From Aquimarina sp. AU58 (GTDB lineage Bacteria > Bacteroidota > Bacteroidia > Flavobacteriales > Flavobacteriaceae): DNA of 64,000 nucleotides. Position numbers and translations under genes: made by a program. The stretch covers positions 1,178,001 through 1,242,000 of the forward strand of contig NZ_OMPD01000014.1 in assembly GCF_900312745.1 (NCBI RefSeq), written 5' to 3'. The notes under the pieces are model-generated. The model had not been told where the DNA came from. It worked only from the letters and a program-made list of their open reading frames with translations, and searched no databases. Below are positions 1 through 8,507 of the stretch, piece by piece. How positions within the stretch are numbered: the first letter of the stretch is position 1; every line of letters begins with the position of its first letter.

Positions 1-676
1 AAATCTTATCCGATTTATTTTTTGTTTGGTTTGTAATTGAAGTTGAGGATATTGATGTTCTTTTATTTGTAAGATTAGTTTTTGCATTATAATTAGTAGA
101 GTTTTTGGTGCTTTTTATTTCTTCGACACCTCTATTGGTACTATTTTTTACCCGAGGCGCTTGTTTACTAGTTCTATGAGTAGAAAGAGACATTTTTCTG
201 GTTATTATAAAACTAGAATTCGAGACATTTTTATTTGATGACAAACCAATACCATTATTAGTTTTACTATTTAATATAGACCAATTATTTTCTATTGTAC
301 TGTTGTAGACGTCATTGATATCAGATTTTGATTTGGGTGATGCCGATACCGTTGTAATAATTTCATTACCGGGTAATTGCAGTTTGCTATTTTTTGGATC
401 TATTTCGTTGCAGTCTTCTAGAGTTACTGGGATTTTTATATTGGTATTAGTTGAGTTTTTTGTGATGATATTACCATTATACGTATCGGCTGCAAAAAAT
501 ATTAATAATAAGAGAAATATAAGTACACTTACTACTTTTGCCCAATAAGAAAGCGTATCATCTTCTTTTTTGGGTAACTTAGGTTCAATATCTTCCCAGG
601 ATAAATTACTAGGTGATTGATCAAAACCTTTAAGTTTTTCTTTAAAAGCTTTTCCTATGTCTTTTGGGTCAGCCAT
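1..676 (-). CDS. Membrane-anchored anti-sigma-like protein (partial)
   Basis: The reading frame is open from an ATG at 676 to the left edge (225 codons visible, C-terminus missing). Residues 1-45 are soluble and carry an SWEDIEPKL segment like the N-terminal region of many flavobacterial proteins encoded just after an ECF sigma gene. One hydrophobic segment (about 47-65) follows, then a long Ser/Thr/Asn/Lys-rich, low-complexity outer region. Its start overlaps the end of the sigma gene by 8 bp (ATGGCTGA), so the two are probably translationally coupled. This supports a role as the cognate anti-sigma or sensor protein, but no enzymatic domain or known family is visible. The missing C-terminus could carry an outer-membrane barrel, as in related families. 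Confidence 0.7.
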   Translation of the reverse strand, partial: MADPKDIGKAFKEKLKGFDQSPSNLSWEDIEPKLPKKEDDTLSYWAKVVSVLIFLLLLIFFAADTYNGNIITKNSTNTNIKIPVTLEDCNEIDPKNSKLQLPGNEIITTVSASPKSKSDINDVYNSTIENNWSILNSKTNNGIGLSSNKNVSNSSFIITRKMSLSTHRTSKQAPRVKNSTNRGVEEIKSTKNSTNYNAKTNLTNKRTSISSTSITNQTKNKSDKI

Positions 677-1223
677 TACTTATTGCAATTTTTTTTAAAC
701 AATTGTTATTAGATGTTATTTTGGTTTTCAGTATAACTTTTGCTCTATGTAGATTCGATTTTGAGGTTCCTTCAGAAATATCTAACATTTTGGCTATTTC
801 CTTATGAGAATACTCATCGAGTTCATATAAGTTAAAGACCAATCTATATCTATCTGGTAATTCTTGTATGTATTTTAGTAATTCATCTAATGAAAGGTTT
901 AGTGTTTCAGAATCAATTTTAGTATCTGCGATGTTCTCTTTGTTTATATTTATATCGGTAAAAGGGGCTTTTTTATACTTGTCGATAGCTTTATTAATCG
1001 TTATTCTTTTCATCCACCCTTCAAAAGAACCCTTAAAATTATATTGATGTATCTTTTTAAAAATTGTAATAAAAGAGTCTTGTAAATTATCTTCTGCTTC
1101 ATTGTAATTTTTGCAATACTTAAGACTCAAAGCAAAAAGTGTGTCCTTATAAAGGTGAAATAATTCACTTTGTGCTTTCCGGTTATTTTTTTGGCACTTT
1201 TTAATTAGTTTTCTTGTGTCCAA
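669..1223 (-). CDS. ECF-family RNA polymerase sigma factor
   Basis: A 184-residue sigma-70 of the extracytoplasmic-function type. Region 2 lies at about residues 20-85 (core-binding and -10 recognition, with a YNEAEDNLQDSF motif), and region 4 at about 115-170 ends in a helix-turn-helix (YSHKEIAKMLDISEGTSKSN) that reads the -35 box. No region 1.1 or 3 is present, as usual for ECF factors. It is the first gene of a two-gene unit with the overlapping anti-sigma-like gene. A shared promoter-like element about 130 bp upstream also precedes the neighbouring lipoprotein gene, suggesting autoregulation. The family call is firm; the signal it responds to is not visible. Confidence 0.93.
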   Translation of the reverse strand: MDTRKLIKKCQKNNRKAQSELFHLYKDTLFALSLKYCKNYNEAEDNLQDSFITIFKKIHQYNFKGSFEGWMKRITINKAIDKYKKAPFTDININKENIADTKIDSETLNLSLDELLKYIQELPDRYRLVFNLYELDEYSHKEIAKMLDISEGTSKSNLHRAKVILKTKITSNNNCLKKIAISNG

Positions 1224-1350
1224 TTGGTTTTAAGCTTAATAAAGATTATGGTTCGAAATCTGAAATGTTTTTTTTCATAAATAAAAAAGAATTCGATTTT
1301 CATTATGTGATACTTGAAATAACACATAAATTATCACTAGTTTACTCTTT

Positions 1351-1380
1351 TAGACTGAATTGTTTTAAATGGTTGCGTAA
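1351..1380 (-). promoter_or_regulatory. Candidate ECF promoter upstream of the sigma operon
   Basis: On the minus strand this reads TTACGCAACCATTTAAA, seven variable bases, then AGTCTA. The same words at the same spacing occur at 2567-2596 before the adjacent lipoprotein gene. A CAAC-containing -35 box and a GTC-containing -10 box about 15 bp apart fit the general ECF promoter layout. Transcription would begin near 1344, giving a leader of about 120 nt before the sigma start codon. Confidence 0.65.
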
Positions 1381-1436
1381 ATGGGATGAAAAGATGTAAT
1401 TAATAATAGGAACGTGCTTTTTATGGTATAAATAAA

Positions 1437-1467
1437 GCAATCTTTCCTTTTTTTAAGGAAAGATTGC
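1437..1467 (-). terminator. Hairpin terminator after the lipoprotein gene
   Basis: Arms GCAATCTTTCCTT and AAGGAAAGATTGC form a 13-bp stem, followed on the minus strand by TTTATTTAT. It sits just after the stop codon of the lipoprotein gene. Confidence 0.75.
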
Positions 1468-1479
1468 TAAAAATAATAA

Positions 1480-2538
1480 TTAACTCTCATCATTATTATC
1501 GCAGGCTTCAGCAAATAAAACTATTCTAATTATTTTAGATTCGTTGGTGTCTGTGTTTTTGATGGTAACAAAAACTAATTGGGGATTAGTTGTGTTTAGA
1601 TAATCAGATGAATCTAATATATTTATTTCTTGTTCTGCATGTTCATAGGTTTGATAAAATGATAATGTTAATAAAGAAGGATCTACATTTTCCTGAAAAG
1701 AAAGAATGCAGTCTTTGTAATCATTAAAAACAAAATTGGCTGTATCTTCAAAATTTTTCAATTCACATTCCTTAAATTCTACATAATCACATGAGTTTTC
1801 GACATTACATTGTCTTTTGATGATGTATGTATCGGTTTCATTAGATATTTCTACAGTTTCATCATCTATTATCAAGGCTTTCCAATCAAAATTCCAATCT
1901 TTGGCTGTTTTAGAATCTCCTTCAAGATGGATATTAATATGTAGTTTACCTTCAAGGAAAAAGGATACCCACGAGGTTCTATACGCATTACCTTTATCGT
2001 AAAAAATACCGGTTCCGTCATCATAAAAATCTAATAACGCCTCATTATAATTTTGGTTATTGGTTAATGAGGTGATTTCCCAAACGCAATTTTTCTCTAA
2101 TATTCTATTACAATAGATAATAACCTCTGATTCGATACAAGCTTCGATTGTTTTTTTTAATTCGGTATTGTCCTGTATGCTAAAGGAACTGCCATCTTCT
2201 AGAATGGTAGTTATAGGATAGCTTAGTCCTATTGCGTCATTGCTTCCTTCTGACTCTTCCAGAAGTCCTACAAAATCAATATTATCATAAACTATTCTAC
2301 TATCTACAATTTCAGAATCTTCATTAAAAAGATATACATTAAAAGGGTAAATAAAAGTGATACAGATCGGTTGATCATCTTCATTCTTATTTTTAGAAAT
2401 ATTTTTTAACGAGTTAAATAGCTCTGAATCTGTTTCTATTTTTTGGATATTATCCGGAAATAAGTCAAAGGATTCATTATGGCAGGAAACCATAGAAATT
2501 AATAGGGCACTAAGCAGTAGGGTTTTAAATGTTGTCAT
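1480..2538 (-). CDS. Predicted lipoprotein of unknown function
   Basis: A 352-residue protein with a signal peptide and lipobox ending at Cys19 (SMVSC), so probably outer-membrane anchored. After an acidic N-terminal third, the middle (about 150-250) contains a CVWEITSL start, DFYDDGTGIFYD and a Trp-rich stretch that look like a lipocalin-like beta-sandwich module common in flavobacterial lipoproteins. Several Cys residues (CNVENSCDY, FKECEL, FAEACDNN) follow. I cannot assign a function. The upstream promoter element matches the one before the neighbouring ECF sigma gene, which makes this lipoprotein a likely member of that regulon. Confidence 0.8.
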   Translation of the reverse strand: MTTFKTLLLSALLISMVSCHNESFDLFPDNIQKIETDSELFNSLKNISKNKNEDDQPICITFIYPFNVYLFNEDSEIVDSRIVYDNIDFVGLLEESEGSNDAIGLSYPITTILEDGSSFSIQDNTELKKTIEACIESEVIIYCNRILEKNCVWEITSLTNNQNYNEALLDFYDDGTGIFYDKGNAYRTSWVSFFLEGKLHINIHLEGDSKTAKDWNFDWKALIIDDETVEISNETDTYIIKRQCNVENSCDYVEFKECELKNFEDTANFVFNDYKDCILSFQENVDPSLLTLSFYQTYEHAEQEINILDSSDYLNTTNPQLVFVTIKNTDTNESKIIRIVLFAEACDNNDES

Positions 2539-2566
2539 GATTACATTATTTAAAGTCTTTGTCTAA

Positions 2567-2596
2567 TAGACTAGTAGTCTTTAAATGGTTGCGTAA
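2567..2596 (-). promoter_or_regulatory. Candidate ECF promoter upstream of the lipoprotein gene
   Basis: Second copy of TTACGCAACCATTTAAA-N7-AGTCTA on the minus strand; the conserved words are identical to those at 1351-1380 and the seven spacer bases differ. The start codon at 2538 lies about 29 bp downstream of the -10 box, a normal leader length. Confidence 0.68.
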
Positions 2597-2683
2597 CATT
2601 AACTAATTTATCCCAATGTCAATAATAAAGGAACATGTAGGAGAAAAGTGTATTAAGAGTTTAGAAGGCATCTGAATGAAATA

Positions 2684-2716
2684 AAAAACGCCTTCAAAAT
2701 TCTTGAAGGCGTTTTT
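2684..2716 (-). terminator. Terminator after pnp
   Basis: Arms AAAAACGCCTTCAA and TTGAAGGCGTTTTT form a 14-bp stem with a five-base loop just downstream of the pnp stop codon; the stem ends in a T/A-rich run. Confidence 0.85.
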
Positions 2717-2733
2717 AAAATAGTATAGAAAAA

Positions 2734-4920
2734 TTAATTTTCTTTTTTATCTCTGTGAGGTTTTCTATCACCTCTTGGTTTATCACCTTCTGGTCTTGGA
2801 GGTCTAGGTAATAATGCTTTTCTAGATACTTTTTCTTTACGGGTTCTAGAATCAATTCCGAAATATTTTACATCAAAGACGTCACCCATATTTACAACAT
2901 CGCTAACATTCTCTGTGCGTTCCCATGCCAATTCTGAAACGTGAAGTAAAACTTCGTTACCAGGAGCTTCCATATATTCTACTACAGCACCAAAATCTAA
3001 CATTTTGATTACTTTCACTTCATATACACTACCAACAGCAGGTTTAAAAGTAATAGCATCGATTTTTGCTAATACTGCATCAATTCCTTCTTGATTTGTA
3101 CCAAGAATCTCTACATTTCCTTCTTCTGTAACAGGATCTTCATTAATTACTATAGTTGTACCTGTAGTTTTTTGTAATTCTTGAATTACTTTACCTCCGG
3201 GGCCAATTAAAGCACCTATAAAGTCTCCAGGAATTGTTTTAGTTACCATTTTTGGAGCGTGTGGTTTCACATCCGCATTTGGTGATGCAATAGTATCTGT
3301 TAATTTTCCTAGAATATGTATACGACCATCGGCTGCTTGCTTTAATGCATTTACCAAAATTTCATAGGAAAGACCTTTTACTTTAATATCCATTTGGCAA
3401 GCAGTAATACCATCGGCAGTACCGGTTACTTTAAAATCCATATCTCCTAAGTGATCTTCATCACCTAAAATATCAGATAAAACAGCATATTTTCCTGTTT
3501 CACCATCAGAAATTAATCCCATTGCAATACCAGAAACTGGTTTCACCATTTGTACTCCGGCATCCATCAATGCCATAGTTCCAGAACATACAGTTGCCAT
3601 AGAAGAAGAACCATTAGATTCTAATACTTCTGATACAATACGTACAGTATATGGGCAATCAGCAGGAATCATTCCTTTTAAAGCACGTTGTGCCAAGTTA
3701 CCATGACCAACTTCTCTACGAGAGGTTCCTCGTATAGGTCTTGCTTCACCAGTACAGAAAGGAGGGAAGTTATAGTGAAGGTAGAATGTTTCTTCTCCTT
3801 CATAAGATGGCATATCAATTTGATTTGCCTCTCTAGAAGTTCCCAAAGTTACTGTTGCTAGTGCTTGAGTTTCTCCTCGTGTAAATATAGAAGATCCGTG
3901 AGTTGATGGTAAATAATCAACTTCACACCAGATTGGTCTAATCTCATCGGTTTTACGACCATCCAGACGTAACCCTTCGTTTAAAGTAAGATCACGAATA
4001 GCGGATTTTTCTGCTTTAGCATAATATTTAGATACTAAATCTCCAAAATCTTCAAGCTCTTCTTCAGAATACGTAGCTTTTATTTCTTCTTTTATTTCTG
4101 AAAAAGCTAAACCACGTTCTTTTTTAGAAGATCCCGCTTTTGCTACAGCATATACTTTATCATATGCCATTTCATGAATTTTCTTAGCTAAGTCTTCATC
4201 TTCTCTTTCTGGGTCGTACTCTCTAACTTCTTTTTTTCCAAAGGCTTCTGCTAATTTAAGCTGAGCAGCACATTGTATTTTTATATGATCGTGAGCGAAT
4301 TTGATAGCTTCTACCATTTCTTCTTCGCTAATCTCTTTCATCTCTCCCTCAACCATCATTACAGAATCCGCAGAAGCACCAATCATCATATCGATATCTG
4401 ACTCTTCTAATTGCACTCTTGTTGGGTTAATGATAAATTCACCATTTACACGACCTACACGTGCTTCTGAAATAGCACATTCAAAAGGGAAATCAGATAA
4501 TTGTATTGCTGCAGATGCTGCTAATCCTGCCATTGCATCAGGCATAACATCATCATCATGAGACATTAACTGAATCATCACTTGAGTTTCTGCGTGATAA
4601 TCTTTTGGGAATAGTGGTCGCAATACACGATCTACTAATCTCATTGTTAATACTTCGCCATCGCTTGGTCTTGCTTCTCTTTTGAAGAAACCACCCGGGT
4701 AACGACCAGATGCTGCGAATTTCTCTCTATAATCTACTGTTAATGGTAGAAAATCGACATCACTTTGTTTGTAATTTGAAACAACTGTACATAATAACAT
4801 ACACTTGCCAGATTGTACAACAACAGAACCATGAGCCTGTTTTGCTAATTTTCCGGTTTCGATAGAAATTTCTCTACCGTCACCAAGGTCAATGACCTCT
4901 TTATAAACTTTTGGAATCAT
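2734..4920 (-). CDS. pnp: Polyribonucleotide nucleotidyltransferase (PNPase)
   Basis: A 728-residue phosphorolytic 3'-to-5' exoribonuclease of mRNA decay, working as a cytoplasmic trimer. Two RNase PH-type domains (about 1-230 and 310-545) flank an all-alpha linker. A KH domain follows ([12 protein letters not shown] with its GxxG loop, about 555-615), then an S1 RNA-binding domain (about 620-690). The C-terminus is a basic Pro/Arg/Lys tail. Length and domain order are standard. It lies downstream of rpsO, a very conserved pairing, but a terminator and a structured leader separate the two, so it may be autoregulated. Confidence 0.98.
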   Translation of the reverse strand: MIPKVYKEVIDLGDGREISIETGKLAKQAHGSVVVQSGKCMLLCTVVSNYKQSDVDFLPLTVDYREKFAASGRYPGGFFKREARPSDGEVLTMRLVDRVLRPLFPKDYHAETQVMIQLMSHDDDVMPDAMAGLAASAAIQLSDFPFECAISEARVGRVNGEFIINPTRVQLEESDIDMMIGASADSVMMVEGEMKEISEEEMVEAIKFAHDHIKIQCAAQLKLAEAFGKKEVREYDPEREDEDLAKKIHEMAYDKVYAVAKAGSSKKERGLAFSEIKEEIKATYSEEELEDFGDLVSKYYAKAEKSAIRDLTLNEGLRLDGRKTDEIRPIWCEVDYLPSTHGSSIFTRGETQALATVTLGTSREANQIDMPSYEGEETFYLHYNFPPFCTGEARPIRGTSRREVGHGNLAQRALKGMIPADCPYTVRIVSEVLESNGSSSMATVCSGTMALMDAGVQMVKPVSGIAMGLISDGETGKYAVLSDILGDEDHLGDMDFKVTGTADGITACQMDIKVKGLSYEILVNALKQAADGRIHILGKLTDTIASPNADVKPHAPKMVTKTIPGDFIGALIGPGGKVIQELQKTTGTTIVINEDPVTEEGNVEILGTNQEGIDAVLAKIDAITFKPAVGSVYEVKVIKMLDFGAVVEYMEAPGNEVLLHVSELAWERTENVSDVVNMGDVFDVKYFGIDSRTRKEKVSRKALLPRPPRPEGDKPRGDRKPHRDKKEN

Positions 4921-4991
4921 AATTTTTTTGATTCTAACGTATCAGTTTTATCATACAGATAAATCCTGATATGTTTAATTAAACATTGGTT

Positions 4992-5088
4992 TCCGTCTTA
5001 CTCGGACGGACAAGGTTGTGTTGTTGTAGTAATTGCGCGACCAATGAAAAACTAAGGCATGCATTTGTACTCTAGTGAAGTACAAATG
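4992..5088 (-). promoter_or_regulatory. Two inverted repeats in the pnp leader
   Basis: Between the rpsO terminator and the pnp start codon lie two hairpin-forming repeats. The first has 10-base arms, CATTTGTACT at 5062-5071 and AGTACAAATG at 5079-5088, around a seven-base loop. The second has arms TCCGTC at 4992-4997 and GACGGA at 5005-5010. In E. coli a leader stem cut by RNase III mediates PNPase autoregulation; by analogy these could do the same. That role is inferred. Confidence 0.5.
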
Positions 5089-5111
5089 TTTTTTAATATA
5101 TTTAATATAAA

Positions 5112-5136
5112 AAAAAGAGGCACGCAGCCTCTTTTT
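5112..5136 (-). terminator. Terminator after rpsO
   Basis: AAAAAGAGGC and GCCTCTTTTT form a 10-bp stem around ACGCA, directly after the rpsO stop codon on the minus strand. The run of T at the end is typical of an intrinsic terminator. Confidence 0.85.
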
Positions 5137-5137
5137 A

Positions 5138-5407
5138 TTACTTTCTTAATCCTAATTCTTTTACAATTGCACGGTATCTCATGATATCCTTTTTAATAAG
5201 ATAGTCTAACAGATCTCTACGTTTTCCTACCAACTTTACCAAAGAACGCTCTGTGTTATAATCTTTACGATTCTTTTTTAAGTGCTCAGTAAGATGAGTA
5301 ATTCTGTGAGTAAACAATGCAATTTGACCTTCTGCAGAACCACTGTCGTTCTTTCCTTTACCGTGCTTTGCGAAGATTTCTTCTTTAACTTCTTTTGTTA
5401 AATACAT
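5138..5407 (-). CDS. rpsO: 30S ribosomal protein S15
   Basis: An 89-residue primary 16S rRNA-binding protein of the small subunit. The family signature is clear (LTEHLKKNRKDYNTERSL, then GKRRDLLDYLIKKD and a terminal LGLRK). A longer frame opens at 5464, but 5407 is chosen because it gives exactly the usual S15 length. A TATATTTG promoter box at 5462-5469 also overlaps the upstream ATG, so that ATG could not be in the transcript. The gene precedes pnp, as in many bacteria. Confidence 0.97.
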   Translation of the reverse strand: MYLTKEVKEEIFAKHGKGKNDSGSAEGQIALFTHRITHLTEHLKKNRKDYNTERSLVKLVGKRRDLLDYLIKKDIMRYRAIVKELGLRK

Positions 5408-5461
5408 TCCAATATTATTTAAATGATTTTTATGTATCAATAGCTCTTTGCTATTAGCGTG

Positions 5462-5469
5462 CAAATATA
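5462..5469 (-). promoter_or_regulatory. Bacteroidota -7 box for rpsO
   Basis: The minus strand reads TATATTTG, matching the TAnnTTTG consensus, about 55 bases before the S15 start codon. It argues against the longer start at 5464. No clear -33 box was found. Confidence 0.5.
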
Positions 5470-5572
5470 ATATTTTTTGGGTTAGAATTGCATTTTATAT
5501 AAAAAAACATAATGCAATTAAACGTTTTGCATAATATATAGTCTTAGTAGGGTAACGTTAAAATTAAATATT

Positions 5573-6400
5573 ATGAAAAGTAACTTATCTAAATTTAGTT
5601 TAATCACATTATTTTTTTTGATTTTAGTAGGATGTAATAAAGATGATACCGAAGATCAATTGGTAGCATCTTTTACCACCGAAGAAACCGAACTTAATGC
5701 CAAAGTAGACAATACAACCGAGGTAATAAGCGATACATTTTTACAAGTGTATGAATATGAGGAAAGTGCTGTAAAAAGCCCAATACATCCTTTTATACCG
5801 GACTGTGCAACTATAACCATTAAAGTTACAGATACTTCTAAAGAGGTAACTGTAGATTTTGGTTCTGAAGGGTGCGAAGTTAGAGGAGGGCGTATCGTAA
5901 AGGGAAAGGTTAATATGTCATATGTGGTAGATACAGAAGCAATGACAAAAATTATTAACTATACGCTCGAGGACTTTTTTATTGATGATATGCAATTTGT
6001 TGGATCTAAAACAATAACCAGGCAAAAAGCTAACGATAATGGTAATCCTCAATATACAATGAATCTTGATTTAGCGATTACTTTTGCTGATGGCACGCAG
6101 GCAACTAGGACAGGATCAAAGGTTCGCGAATGGATTGAAGGCTCTTTTAATGGTAATTGGGGAGATAATGTGTTCTTAATTACAGGTGCCTGGGAAACTA
6201 ATTTCAAAAATGGAAACATGCACAGTACCACAATTACAACACCTTTACGACGAGAAGCTAGTTGTAGGTTTTTGGTGAGTGGTGTTGTTGAGTTAGTACG
6301 AACAAATTATAGTGGTTCATTAGATTATGGTAACGGAGCGTGCGATAATTTGGTCGTATTTACTAATGATAATGGAGAAGAACGTGAGATTCGACTGTGA
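5573..6400 (+). CDS. Predicted lipoprotein, unknown family
   Basis: A 275-residue protein with a signal peptide and lipobox Cys21 (ILVGC), followed by acidic residues. The mature part has paired Cys motifs (PDCATITI, SEGCEVRGG, EASCRFLV) and ends with DYGNGACDNLVVF. The same layout, including a closing GDGTCD motif, is seen in the lipoprotein at 52306-53157, so the two look like distant members of one family. It stands alone between rpsO and accD and shares a bidirectional terminator with accD. No function can be assigned. Confidence 0.78.
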   Translation: MKSNLSKFSLITLFFLILVGCNKDDTEDQLVASFTTEETELNAKVDNTTEVISDTFLQVYEYEESAVKSPIHPFIPDCATITIKVTDTSKEVTVDFGSEGCEVRGGRIVKGKVNMSYVVDTEAMTKIINYTLEDFFIDDMQFVGSKTITRQKANDNGNPQYTMNLDLAITFADGTQATRTGSKVREWIEGSFNGNWGDNVFLITGAWETNFKNGNMHSTTITTPLRREASCRFLVSGVVELVRTNYSGSLDYGNGACDNLVVFTNDNGEEREIRL

Positions 6401-6426
6401 TCTGTAAGTTTTTGATGTGATTATAT

Positions 6427-6457
6427 AAAAGGGCACGACTTTAAGTCGTGCCCTTTT
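6427..6457. terminator. Bidirectional terminator between the lipoprotein gene and accD
   Basis: A near-perfect inverted repeat with 15-base arms (AAAAGGGCACGACTT and its complement) around one T, with A and T runs at the ends. It lies between convergent stop codons and can serve both strands. Confidence 0.88.
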
Positions 6458-6481
6458 ATATATAACTAGATATATTATATC

Positions 6482-7339
6482 TTAATTTGCCAAAGGACGA
6501 TTTAGAATTAAACTTAGATATAAGTTTATCTTTTGTTTTAGTTCGTGTCTTGGAGTTATAAAGTCCAGAAATCCATGTTCTTTTAAGAATTCGGCAGTTT
6601 GAAAACCTTCGGGTAATTCTTTTCCTGTAGTGTCTCTTACAATACGAGGGCCAGCAAATCCAATAAGTGCTCCTGGCTCTGCAATATTAATATCACCTAA
6701 CATGGCAAAAGAAGCTGTTGTACCCCCAGTCGTAGGATCTGTACATAATGATATATAGGGTATTCCTGCATCTGCTAATTGGGCCAACTTGGCAGAAGTT
6801 TTTGCCAATTGCATTAGTGATAATGCAGCTTCCATCATACGAGCACCTCCTGATTTGGAAATAATCATAAATGGAATTTTGTGTTTTAGGGAATAATCGG
6901 CAGCTCTTGCAATTTTTTCACCGACTACACTACCCATAGAACCTCCAATAAATGCAAAATCCATACATGCGATAACTAAATCATTACCAAAGGACTTTCC
7001 TACTGCGGTTCTTACGGCGTCTTTTAAATTTGTTTTTTCTTGTGCGTCTTTAAGACGGTCAACATATTTCTTTTTGTCTTCGAATTTAAGAGGGTCTTTT
7101 GAGGTAACACCTTTATCAAGCTCTTTAAATTTATTATCATCAAATAGGATTTCAAAATATTCTTTACTACCTATTCTTACATGGTATCCATCTTCTGGAC
7201 TTACATAGAAGTTTTTTTCGAGTTGTTCTGCATCTACAATTTTTCCCGTTGGAGATTTGTACCAAAGTCCTTTAGGGACATCCTTTTTGTCTTCGGTAGC
7301 AGTTTGTATACCTTTTTGTGTTCTCTTAAACCAAGCCAT
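6482..7339 (-). CDS. accD: Acetyl-CoA carboxylase carboxyltransferase subunit beta
   Basis: A 285-residue subunit that, with AccA, transfers the carboxyl group from carboxybiotin to acetyl-CoA to make malonyl-CoA, the first step of fatty-acid synthesis. The crotonase-fold core is clear ([55 protein letters not shown]). The N-terminal region that carries a four-Cys zinc ribbon in E. coli is present but all four cysteines are replaced (KSPTGK and VSPEDGYH). To my knowledge this is normal for flavobacterial AccD. A terminator separates it from fbaA upstream. Confidence 0.96.
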   Translation of the reverse strand: MAWFKRTQKGIQTATEDKKDVPKGLWYKSPTGKIVDAEQLEKNFYVSPEDGYHVRIGSKEYFEILFDDNKFKELDKGVTSKDPLKFEDKKKYVDRLKDAQEKTNLKDAVRTAVGKSFGNDLVIACMDFAFIGGSMGSVVGEKIARAADYSLKHKIPFMIISKSGGARMMEAALSLMQLAKTSAKLAQLADAGIPYISLCTDPTTGGTTASFAMLGDINIAEPGALIGFAGPRIVRDTTGKELPEGFQTAEFLKEHGFLDFITPRHELKQKINLYLSLILNRPLAN

Positions 7340-7361
7340 ATAGTTTTATTATAATTAAAAA

Positions 7362-7392
7362 AAGCTGAAACTCATTTAAGGAGTTTCAGCTT
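7362..7392 (-). terminator. Terminator between fbaA and accD
   Basis: Arms AAGCTGAAACTC and GAGTTTCAGCTT (12 bp) with a seven-base loop, followed on the minus strand by TTTTTTAATTATAAT. It lies between the fbaA stop codon and the accD start codon. Confidence 0.85.
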
Positions 7393-7406
7393 AAGTTTTC
7401 AGTCTT

Positions 7407-8474
7407 CTATAATGTATTTACATTATTTAAATCCTCGAATGCCTTTTTAAGACGGTTCTTAAAGGTAATTTCCCCTTCTCGTAACCATTTTCTAGGATCG
7501 TAATACTTTTTATTAGGTTCTTCTGATCCATCAGGATTACCAATTTGTGTCTTCAGATATTCAATATTATTGGTCATATAATCACGAATACCTTCATTAA
7601 ATGCAAATTGCAGATCAGTGTCAATATTCATTTTAATAACTCCGTATCCAATTGCTTCTCTTATTTCTTCAATAGTAGAGCCGCTTCCTCCGTGAAATAC
7701 AAAATCGATGTGGTTATGTTCGACTTTATATTTTTCTGAAATAAACTCTTGAGAGTTTTTAAGTATTTTAGGTGTTAACTTTACATTACCTGGTTTGTAT
7801 ACACCATGAACATTACCAAAGGCTGCTGCTACAGTAAATTTATCACTTACTTTACTTAATTCTTCGTAGGCGTAGGCAACTTCTTCTGGTTGAGTATATA
7901 GCTTAGAATCATCTACATCACTATTATCTACACCATCTTCTTCACCACCAGTGATTCCTAGTTCGATTTCTAAGGTCATACCCATTTTGCTCATACGAGC
8001 CAAATATGCTGCACAGATTTCGATGTTTTCTTCGATTGGTTCTTCAGATAAATCAATCATATGAGAACTGTACAATGGTTTTCCGGTTTCTTTGTAAAAT
8101 TCTTCTCCGGCATCTAATAGGCCATCGATCCAAGGAAGTAGTTTTTTTGCACAGTGGTCAGTATGCAAAATTACGGGTACTCCATAGGCTTCAGCCATTA
8201 AATGTACATGTTTGGCACCTGCAACTGCTCCTGCGATTGCTGCCTTTTGGTTTTCATTAGAGAGGCCTTTTCCAGCATTAAACTGTGCTCCTCCGTTAGA
8301 GAATTGAATAATTACAGGAGAATTTAACTCTGCAGCAGTTTCTAAAACGGCATTAATCGAATTAGAACCGATTACATTAACTGCAGGTAATGCAAAAGCT
8401 TTCTCTTTTGCATATTTAAAAATTGCCTGAACTTCGTCTCCTACGGCAACTCCTGGTTTGATGTTGTGACTCAT
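7407..8474 (-). CDS. fbaA: Class II fructose-bisphosphate aldolase
   Basis: A 355-residue zinc-dependent aldolase of glycolysis and gluconeogenesis that interconverts fructose-1,6-bisphosphate with dihydroxyacetone phosphate and glyceraldehyde-3-phosphate. The active-site motif HTDHC is at residues 104-108, with the catalytic Asp106 and a zinc-binding His107. The second zinc motif (FVFHGGSGS) and the phosphate-binding segment (KMNIDTDLQFAF) are intact. Length is that of the E. coli FbaA subtype. A TATTTTTG box on the minus strand at 8500-8507 is a likely -7 element. Confidence 0.97.
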   Translation of the reverse strand: MSHNIKPGVAVGDEVQAIFKYAKEKAFALPAVNVIGSNSINAVLETAAELNSPVIIQFSNGGAQFNAGKGLSNENQKAAIAGAVAGAKHVHLMAEAYGVPVILHTDHCAKKLLPWIDGLLDAGEEFYKETGKPLYSSHMIDLSEEPIEENIEICAAYLARMSKMGMTLEIELGITGGEEDGVDNSDVDDSKLYTQPEEVAYAYEELSKVSDKFTVAAAFGNVHGVYKPGNVKLTPKILKNSQEFISEKYKVEHNHIDFVFHGGSGSTIEEIREAIGYGVIKMNIDTDLQFAFNEGIRDYMTNNIEYLKTQIGNPDGSEEPNKKYYDPRKWLREGEITFKNRLKKAFEDLNNVNTL

Positions 8475-8499
8475 AATTTAGTTTTGGTTTATAAGGCTA

Positions 8500-8507
8500 C
8501 AAAAATA
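8500..8507 (-). promoter_or_regulatory. Bacteroidota -7 box for fbaA
   Basis: The minus strand reads TATTTTTG, matching TAnnTTTG, 26 bases before the fbaA start codon. No convincing -33 box was found. Confidence 0.45.

Noticed and set aside
315-548. A plus-strand frame of 77 codons with hydrophobic character
   Set aside because: It is the antisense of the membrane helix and linker of the anti-sigma-like gene, whose minus-strand frame is open throughout.
1214-1399. A small plus-strand open frame opposite the upstream region of the sigma gene
   Set aside because: It covers the ECF promoter element and has no start context or homologue-like features; it is most likely a chance frame.
5408-5464. 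N-terminal extension of ribosomal protein S15
   Set aside because: The extra 19 residues are not in the family and the upstream ATG overlaps a promoter box.
6482-7339. accD being a decayed gene because the zinc ribbon Cys are missing
   Set aside because: The rest of the enzyme is fully conserved and its length is normal, and to my knowledge other flavobacterial AccD sequences also lack these cysteines.
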